Shown here: piece after piece, positions 56,457 to 64,000 of the stretch
Numbering within the stretch: the stretch's first letter is position 1
Layout: the number at the start of each line of letters is the position of its first letter
DNA from: Hymenopus coronatus
Lineage: Eukaryota; Arthropoda; Insecta; Mantodea; Hymenopodidae
Direction of reading: 5' to 3'
DNA length: 64,000 nucleotides
NCBI GenBank assembly: GCA_030762935.1
Contig: CM060900.1
Span: 438,897,259 to 438,961,258 of the forward strand
Notes under the pieces: model-generated
Database searches by the model: none
What the model was told of the DNA's origin: nothing
What the model saw: the letters and a program-made list of their open reading frames with translations, nothing else
Translations under genes and position numbers: made by a program

Positions 56457-56655
56457 GGCCGCGCCGTGGCCGAGTGGTTAGACCATTCGCCTCTCAATCC
56501 CAAGCGACCGCATGTGAGATTTGTGGTGAACGTAGGGGCGGGTTTTCTCCGGTTTCCCCCGCCATCGCATTCCACCAGGACTGCATGTGTGACCAGTATA
56601 ATCACCTGCGATGTCATGGTTATAAAAGCGGGCGTTAAACACTATCAAAAAAAAT
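56457..56655 (+). mobile_element. SINE-1b
   Basis: GGCCGCGCCGTGGCCGAGTG A-box head, box B mostly lost (CTCAATCCCAAGCGACC), GCATGTGAGATTTGTGGTGA, TCTCCGGTTTCCCCCGCCAT, CGCATTCCACCAGGACTGCA, tail TATAAAAGCGGGCGTTAAAC and ACTATCAAAAAAAAT. Confidence 0.88.
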
Positions 56656-57856
56656 ATTTTGACATATTTTCAAGGTTCTCACTACACAGGTTTTTCTTGC
56701 GATATTGCGGAAAAAGTATAGCACTTCAAGGCCAGCATATGGCAACCCACTTCAAACATTGCCTATCCGTATTTCCATAGCAATGTGCAATGCAGATACA
56801 CGTGAATGAATTACGTGTAATAATATTAAACTTGTAGAATCTACATAAACGTTAACGCTTGTTGTGGCTAGAGAAAGTCATGTGATTACAACTCATCGAT
56901 TGTTTTAAGTGTATCAGGATACCATTTTGTTTTAGGAAGTACATTGACGCTTTGTTCATCTTCTTTCGTTAATATGAATTTGTTGATTTTAGTTATTTGT
57001 TTCAAAAGAGCTTTAAATGTAGTCAATACCGTGGCTTATGATTATTTACTGTACGTTCTAAATTATCACCAAAAGGAGAAAAAAAGTTTCATAGCTCTAG
57101 ATAAACAAAAAATGTTGAGCATCCTGTAAAGCCTACAGCAAAATAGTTAATACATTAAAGTCGTTCTCAATTTTAGTAATGAAATATTTACCAAATGAGT
57201 CACGACAATATTCAGTCTCAAATTGAAATAAAAAACAAACCAGTTTCTTGAATGGTTTTTCCACTGACAGTGCCGCGGCAAAGATCCACTGTTCACCTCT
57301 CTGTTGTTATATTCCCTGTAACTATGAAGTGGATATAAAACATGAGAAGTTATAAGGTAACCCCTGTCACGGCTTCTCTCCATTGCGCCAGAGATCCGAG
57401 AGTCGCCGTGAAAGTGGCACTGGAGTTCATACCTTATAATTTAAGTACCCTATAGCAGTCTGATAGGATAGTGGTGTACAGAGCGCAGCAATCCTTTGCA
57501 TATGCATAATAACAAATCCTTCATTCATAAAAGTACCTAGTTATTATTGCTACTTTATAGTTTATGGAAGATTGTAGTGCTATATAGTTTGGGTATAACT
57601 TTTGAGGAAGCAACTTCCCCACCTCCTTCTCCATGGTACAACTTTGGATCACGGTGATCCCTCATAAATTTTAGTTTCATTTGGGCAACCACATATTATT
57701 TTGATGCTATTGTGAAAGCAAATTAAATCCTAACTGAGCGAATGTATTTCCAACGTAATTCCATTGAAAGAAGGAAATAAAAACAAAGCAGAGACTGAAT
57801 AATCAATATTCCTTATCATTCAATATTTCAGTCTGAATATGGTTGTCTTTTTAGCA
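56656..57856. other. Unassigned stretch
   Basis: A TAGAGAAAGTCATGTGATTA at 56869 resembles an R1 5' tip reversed. Nothing else recognised in 1.2 kb. Confidence 0.35.
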
Positions 57857-59464
57857 GATTCCATAGTTTTTGTGCAACAGTTCAGTTGTCAGTGCATATA
57901 TTTGGCTGGGATCTTTAGCTGTAAGCTACAGAATGAGGGGATTCCAGAGTTCTTGTGCAACAGTTCAGTTGTCAGTGCATATATTTGGCTGGGATCTTTA
58001 GCTCTAAGCTATAGTATGAACAGATTCCATAGATCTTGTGCAACAGTTCAGTTGTCAGTGCATATATTTGGCTGGGATCTTTAGCTCTAAGCTACAGAGT
58101 GAGCTGATTCCATAGTTCTTGTGCAACAGTTCAGTTGTCAGTGCATGTTTTTGGCTGGGATCTTTAGCTCTAAGCTACTGAATGAGGGGATTCCATAGTT
58201 CTTGTGCAACAGTTCAGTTGTCAGTGCATATATTTGGCTGGGATCTTTAGCTCTAAACTTCAGAGTGAACAGATTCCAGAGTTCTTGTGTAACAGTTCAG
58301 TTGTCAGAGCATATATTTGGCTGGGATCTTTAGCTCTAAGCTACAGAGTGAGCGGATTCCATAGTTCTTGTGCAACAGTTCAGTTGTCAGAGCATATATT
58401 TGGCTGGGATCTTTAGCTCTAAGCTACAGAGTGAGCGGATTCCATAGTTCTTGTGCAACAGTTCAGTTGTCAGTGCATATATTTGGCTGGGATCTTTAGC
58501 TCTAAGCTACAGAATGAACAGATTCCAGAGTTCTTGTGCAACAGTTCATTTGTCAGTGCATATATTTGGCTGGGATCTTTAGCTCTAAGCTACAGAGTGA
58601 GCGGATTCCATAGCTCTTGTGCAACAGTTCAGTTGTCAGTGCATATATTTGGCTGGGATCTTTAGCTCTAAACTTCAGAGTGAACAGATTCCAGAGTTCT
58701 TGTGTAACAGTTCAGTTGTCAGTGCATATATTTGGCTGGGATCTTTAGCTCTAAGCTACAGAATGAACAGATTCCAGAGTTCTTGTGCAACAGTTCAGTT
58801 GTCAGTGCATATATTTGGCTGGGATCTTTAGCTCTAAACTACAGAGTGAACAGATTCCAGAGTTCTTGTGTAACAGTTTAGTTGTCAGTGCACATATTTG
58901 GCTGGGATCTTTAGGTCTAAGCTACAGAATGAACAGATTCCATAGTTCTTGTGCAACAGTTCAGTTGTCAGTGCATATTTTTGGCTGGGATCTTTAGCTC
59001 TAAGCTACAAAGTGAGCGGATTCCATAGTTCTTGTGCAACAGTTCAGTTGTCAGTGTATGTTTTTGGCTGGGATCTTTAGCTCTAAACTACAGTTAGCAG
59101 ATTCCAGAATTCTTGTGCAACAGTTCAGTTGTCAGTGCATATATTTGGCTGGGATCTTTAGCTCTAAGCTACAGAATGAACAGATTCCATAGTTCTTGTG
59201 CAACAGTTCAGTTGTCAGTGCATATATTTGGCTGGGATCTTTAGCTCTAAGCTACAGAATGAACAGATTCCATAGTTCTTGTGCAACAGTTCAGTTGTCA
59301 CTGCATATATTTGGCTGGGATCTTTAGCTCTAAGCTACAGAATGAACAGATTCCATAGTTCTTGTGCAACAGTTCAGTTGTCAGTGCATATATTTGGCTG
59401 AGATCTTTAGCTCTAAGCTACAGATTGAGCGGATTCCATAGTTCTTGTGCAACAGTTCAGTTGA
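57857..59464 (+). repeat. 83-bp tandem array (about 19 units)
   Basis: Unit GATTCCATAGTTCTTGTGCA, ACAGTTCAGTTGTCAGTGCA, TATATTTGGCTGGGATCTTT, AGCTCTAAGCTACAGAGTGA, GCG. Variant units carrying TTCTTGTGTAACAG lie at about 58278, 58696 and 58862, and open frames of 70 codons recur every 166 or 249 bp, consistent with spread of two- and three-unit blocks. Not coding: 83 is not a multiple of three. Confidence 0.96.
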
Positions 59465-59889
59465 GCTTGTCATGTTTAGAGGTTATCTAACAGGACGTAT
59501 TTTTGGCTGATGTCTGCACTGGCCGCAATTGCGTCAATGCTGGAATATGGTAATATGATCTCTAAACAGGAAAATGAACGGTATTGTTAGAAGGAACCAG
59601 TTTTAATTCGGAGTATTGGAACTAGCCATTTACATCTCAGTGATTGCATTCACAGCTTGACTTGTATCATTGTGGCACTTCTGGTTCCGGAACACTTTCA
59701 AGTGGTTGGTTATTAGAGCCGTCGAGCAAAGTAACATTGTGTCTACTGTACGCGTGTTTGTGCCGCTTCTGACGAACCTATTAGTAGTTCTAAATGCCAT
59801 TAAGTCAGCAGTCAGTAAAAATCTCCCCGCCATGACTTTTGTGTCGAAGCAGCGCTTAGACCTATATTGTCTTACATAGATTCTGTTAA

Positions 59890-60512
59890 GGGGACAGTCA
59901 AATGAAAAGCCGAGTTTTTGGATTAAAGATGTTTCTATTTAAAACCTTGTTCGTTTCTTTGTCAATATAAAACTCATATATAATTGTTTACTGTGCGCCC
60001 TTTTAACTGTCTCGGTGGTCATTTAAACATTATAGTTCACTGCATTGCTAATGATGAACGCAACCTTGCTTTCGTTATTTCTTAGAATTACAATTTTCTT
60101 TGTATAAAACGTCCTTTGCGGAGCAATTTTAGCGAAATTGTTTTGAAATTTTAAAAATAAGCTGTTTAGAACTTGGCTTTATAATTTTCTCTGGGTTTTG
60201 ATGACAATTAGTTGAATATTTATGTGGCAATCAGTTTTAAAACTATGCAACTTTCTTCAAAAGGAATTAAAATTGTAGTTGCAAAAATTGCTGTCGCTTT
60301 GCTGTCACTATGCAGTAAGGTTTGATTGCATGTACCTCAAGAAGATTCTTCCCAAATACTGTATACGAAACATGAAAACACTTCCGCTAGGAGCATTTTA
60401 TAATCAAACAATGAAACGCTGAAATTTTGAGTAGAGAAAGACTGTATGAGCAAGAGTAATAAATATGCAGCTTTAAAATATGGAATTTAGGATTTTCGCT
60501 TCACTGTCCCCT
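59890..60512 (+). mobile_element. TTAA-flanked MITE, family T2
   Basis: TTAA at 59886-59889 and 60513-60516. Left GGGGACAGTCAAATGAAAAG and right reversed AGGGGACAGTGAAGCGAAAA are imperfect inverted repeats. The interior is AT-rich with no reading frame. The interior differs from T1. Confidence 0.7.
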
Positions 60513-60529
60513 TTAAAGATCAGGCGCCG

Positions 60530-60775
60530 CCCTCCGTGGTGTAACTGTTACCAAGCTCTAGCTTCATATACCCGAAGTCGCGGGTTCAAACCCGGCGGAG
60601 GACGGGAAGGGACGTAAAGCCGTTCGTCCCATGTTGTTGATTTATGGCACGTAAAAGTACCTCAAGCCTGACAAAGGGATCTCTGAGCATCGGTATTTCA
60701 CGCCCAATATACAATGGTTCACTGAGAACCACAGCAGTTACATAAATACAACTCCATTTCATTTCTTTAAAGATC
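60530..60775 (+). mobile_element. SINE-3
   Basis: Here the tRNA-like head is longer than in the copy at 44802: CCCTCCGTGGTGTAACTGTT, CTTCATATACCCGAAGTCGC, GGGTTCAAACCCGGCGGAGG, so CCTCCG and CGGAGG can form an acceptor stem. The body lacks the GGATTTTTTCGGGCG segment (deleted) and ends ACTCCATTTCATTTCTTT. Confidence 0.85.
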
Positions 60776-61211
60776 ACTGAACTAGGACCATAGAAAAACA
60801 AAAAGATAATATATTATATATATGAAATATTTAAAACAGTATGAATTTAAATGTTAAACTATGTTAAGATTTAAATCTTGTTGTATGTGGCTTTTTAAAA
60901 TCTAATCTACGTATTAAAATGTTAAATAAATTAAACTAATATGTAGTTAAGTCAGGTGCATTACTATGAACTAACCAGAATACAATTTCCTTTTCCCATT
61001 GATATTGTTACGGACTCCTAAGTTGTACTACAATAATTGACGCAATACTTGCAGAAATCAAATGAAGAAAAGCAAAGTTTAGGCGTGGCAACACTCGACT
61101 AAATAACCGTTCAAGCACAACAATGTAAACCCATATACTATTCTCGTCTTCTAGAATTGCACAAGTTTGTCGAATATAAAAAAGAATGTACTTTCGGATA
61201 TTTCTCCTTAA

Positions 61212-61905
61212 GGGGAGTCGAAATGGGATTTTTGTAATTTCTTTTTCCATTTTCATATTTTAATTGCATATTAATATTTCGAACCTTTCGCTCATTTTGG
61301 TATAAGTTTCATAGAGGTACACTAATTGTAAATAGTTTTAAAATATTGTTTAAAAAATCCTGTGTAGTGGTTTTTAGAACATTTTGGTAAACTCACTTAG
61401 TAAAACAATAAATACTTTGTAAATATTAATGTTAGAGGATATATATTTGTTATTTTGATCGGACAGTTTTACTTGAACCATTGGATCCCTCTCGCATTTC
61501 CTTCATGTGAGAGTTTGCAAGTATTGCGAAGATGTGTTTGGAAAGATAGGTTACATTTCTTTAAAATTTTATATTTGAAACCAATTTCTGAAGAAGTAAA
61601 ATTTCCTACACAAACGCCCCACTGTTTCAAAAACTAATTGACACAAACGACTGAAATTTTTGCAACATATTTGCACGTAAATGAGCTTTATTCTAACGAA
61701 ACATTTTTGTGTATATGGATTAGTTATTTTTTTAAAATTAAAAATCATTTTAAGAAAATGTTAAGACCTCTATTAATATGATCATATCTTTCCTGCTAAG
61801 GAACAGAAGTATTCTGTTTTTCATCAATCAACAGTAAAATGATTGCTGAATATACCTTGAAAGCTTTAGCTCATTATGTTAAATACTTGCTGAGACAATG
61901 GGTCA
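61212..61905 (+). mobile_element. TTAA-flanked MITE, family T1, copy 2 (3' lost)
   Basis: TTAA at 61208-61211, tip GGGGAGTCGAAATGGGATTT, then co-linear with copy 1: CTCATTTTGGTATAAGTTTC, CTAATTGTAAATAGTTTTAA, CATCAATCAACAGTAAAATG, TTGCTGAGACAATGGGTCA. It holds an internal segment (61437-61490) absent from copy 1 and breaks off before the right TIR. Confidence 0.72.
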
Positions 61906-62718
61906 TTGGTACGTAGCTGCACTTCTGTACGCAAGAAATAAAGCGCAGTAAGCATGGAATTTCCAGAATAAGCGTTAGAAGGAAATTTGTCCAAATTGGT
62001 ACAAAGCTTCCATTGAAAGCCTAAACGAGCACACGTGGTGGAGTTGACAAGTGCATTAGTTGAAAATTGGTAAAGAAAGCGACTCGTGAGGAAGTGTAGA
62101 CCGTATCGGCCGTACCCTGTAACGCGTTTGAGCTGAGTGCAACAAACAGCACAACACTAGCTTTCGCTTCCTTGGCTCCTGGCTCAGAAAGCGATACGTC
62201 TATATTAATATTACTAAGACAGAAAAAATGGTGGGGTTTATGTAGGCAACCTTTAAAAAACTACCGATTCTGAGGATTCTTTTACCTTCAGTACCCTCAT
62301 TATGATCGTATTAAATTAATAATGTAATAAAATAATTGCTGTTAATAATATATATTAAAATTAACGGAAATTATAAACAACATAAGTTATAATTCTGTTG
62401 TAGGTAAGTCAATAGAACATAATGTAAGCAAGTTAGCTCGAAGTCGAACGGCGAGGTAATTAAATTCCGCGAAGTTCAGTAAAGAAGAAAGACATTAGCT
62501 TAAAGTCAGTTCATGCAATATATATATGTTCTGAAATCTTGAAAGTTGCTAAAAACCGTTAAAAATCGCATACTTTTCTGTGAATTGACCAGGAATAAGA
62601 AAGCTTAGAAGTTAACCGTTAAAGAGCAAAGAATTGTGTCAGGAATGCGAAGAAAAATACTTAAGGTTTAAACACAAAGAACGTAGGAGCTATGGTGGGG
62701 ATAGCAAGAAGGCGAGAC
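61906..62718. other. Unassigned stretch
   Basis: No family recognised. AT-rich with TATATATTAAAATTAA-like segments around 62345. Confidence 0.3.

Positions 62719-62783
<65 letters not shown>
62719..62783 (+). repeat. (TG)n microsatellite
   Basis: About 32 pure TG units. The adjacent open frames on both strands (Cys/Val and Thr/His runs) are artefacts. Confidence 0.98.
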
Positions 62784-62786
<3 letters not shown>

Positions 62787-63389
62787 ACCAAGTCTCGCAA
62801 GTATATACTTTTGTTGAGGAATTTTAAGTTTTTCTACAGAGAGTAATATGCATAAACCCAAGAATACGCTTTAAGTTAAAAGTGCACATTTTGAGATTAA
62901 AGCAAAAGCTTAAGTGTAGGGCAGTCAAATCATGCGTAAAGAATGTTATTGTAACAAGGTTTCGCCATTCGTTTATCCAGCAACATGTTAAAGCTATGCT
63001 GCGCACGTAGGTCTGCTACTTATATGTTTTAGACGCTAACAATCTACTTTTGTAGCGATTCTTCACGAAATGCTTTCCTTTCCATTTGTATCCTATTATA
63101 TTTGGAAAATCAAATTTATTTTGCCAGTTTTGTTTAGCCTATTAACATGCTGCAGACATAATGCAATGCTACCCACCGATAAGCTTTTCCAAAATTTCTC
63201 TGCTCACATAACCAACACTTTACACTCGATTGGTGAACCCCAGCAGAGTCTCCAACACCAGCCTTAAGTCTCGGATCACCAACAAAATCACCAAATCCTT
63301 TCCTACCATGTTAGTGCACCTCCTTATGTTTCTGCGCTGTCTCCCAAAATATGATCCAAAATCAACCCTTCGTTTAATTCATGGAATCT
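62784..63389. other. Unassigned stretch
   Basis: Nothing recognised before the R1 copy at the right edge. Confidence 0.3.
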
Positions 63390-64000
63390 GCAAAGTATTT
63401 TTACTTTGTCTACACGTACTATGTATATAGTGTATATATTGCACCCAAAAATTCGATACTGAGATTTCATCGCATATATATATAGAGTCCACAAAAAGCC
63501 TTTTTAGAAAAAGGTCCACGTGTGTGCCTATGGACAGTATAGCTCAAAAACTAAAAGACCGTTAAATTCCAATCTTGGTATTTAAGTTTAACATCTTCCA
63601 AGGATGTGACACGAAGATTTTAAAAAAAAAATCCTTCCACCCCAAACTACCCTTTACATGCAAAAATATTTGAAAATTTTGTTTATCTCAAACATGGCTA
63701 TATCGATTTAGTTTAAAATACCGTGTATTATGGATATTTACATGACAAATAAAATGTATATATTGAATTTTCTGGGAATAGCTTCTGAAAACCTGTTCGC
63801 TCTGGACAAATTTTGAATAACTAGTAAACCGTAAGATATAGACAATCCCGTACTACGCAAAAAAGAAATATAAAACACGATTTATGTCATTGCAGTTTTG
63901 TTGTAAAGTTGACTATATCCAAATATTCCTTGTTTATTGGTTTCCATTTCAAAATACCTTCACTTATTTCAGGCAGCAAGTGTCCGTTTTTCTTTTCTTC
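63390..64000 (-). repeat. R1 dispersed repeat, cut by window edge
   Basis: Minus strand: TTTTACTTTGTCTACACGTA, TATTGCACCCAAAAATTCGA, GCCTTTTTAGAAAAAGGTCC, AAATTCCAATCTTGGTATTT, CATCTTCCAAGGATGTGACA, TTTCTGGGAATAGCTTCTGA, ACTAGTAAACCGTAAGATAT. The 5' part lies beyond the window. Confidence 0.8.

Noticed and set aside
59630..59879. Overlapping frames of 67-69 codons on opposite strands
   Set aside because: No motif and no supporting context after the 83-bp array.
60531..60605. tRNA (Glu/Asp-like) at the SINE-3 head
   Set aside because: CCTCCG/CGGAGG can pair but the anticodon arm is poor and SINE-3 body sequence follows directly.
62634..62861. Frames with Cys/Val and Thr/His runs
   Set aside because: Translation of a TG microsatellite.

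Overview
The window looks like gene-poor, repeat-saturated, AT-rich DNA from a large arthropod genome. I found no complete host gene, rRNA, free-standing tRNA, CRISPR array, operon or bacterial/viral gene cassette. Every recognisable coding trace belongs to a transposable element: Tc1/mariner and hAT transposases, non-LTR retrotransposon (LINE) tails and possibly a piggyBac-like N-terminus. The rest is tRNA-derived SINEs, MITEs, satellites and an abundant dispersed repeat I cannot name. The mariner, hAT, LINE and SINE mixture, with SINE bodies built around a GTGGGATTTGTGGTGG core, suggests an insect. A cockroach-like (blattodean) source is my best guess, from recollection only and not demonstrated.

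Layout. 0-9 kb: dispersed-repeat copies (called R1 here), a possible TATA promoter near 3.19 kb, a 66-bp satellite that continues a LINE 3' end (4.36-5.87 kb), a degenerate array split by a SINE, and a reversed LINE tail (7.65-8.42 kb). 9-15 kb: SINEs, two mariner-derived MITEs, facing AAT/ATT microsatellites, and a SINE whose tail is expanded into about 15 tandem units (12.85-15.11 kb). 15-24 kb: LINE end, decayed mariner, R1 copies, a third MITE. 24-40 kb: two inverted near-identical arms (24.15-25.39 and 38.69-39.87 kb) flank a mariner pseudogene, a 52-bp array (27.4-29.0 kb), a LINE fragment, a 4-kb hAT element with a nested mariner (31.7-35.75 kb), 132-bp repeats and a 24-bp satellite (36.7-38.05 kb). 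40-57 kb: piggyBac-like end, more R1 copies, a second copy of the nested mariner (47.93-49.50 kb), a fourth MITE and a TTAA-flanked MITE. 57-64 kb: an 83-bp array, two more TTAA elements, SINEs, a long TG tract and R1 at the right edge.

How the parts relate. There is no pathway here; what can be read is a history of insertion, duplication and local amplification. Two satellites arose from the 3' tails of retroelements. One mariner lineage (acidic-residue spacing counted as DD41D) left two copies about 16 kb apart that carry different lesions, one of them broken by a single stop codon. A deleted mariner with TIRs of about 150 bp occurs four times. One SINE head is joined to two unrelated tails.

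Shorter stretches not listed (for example 5870-6150, 6765-7225, 10500-10940, 11820-12080, 18430-18830, 21525-22060, 28957-29018, 29235-29540, 29875-30160, 31200-31700, 36220-36700, 44090-44480, 49500-49885, 52245-52600, 59465-59885, 60780-61207) show nothing I can assign.
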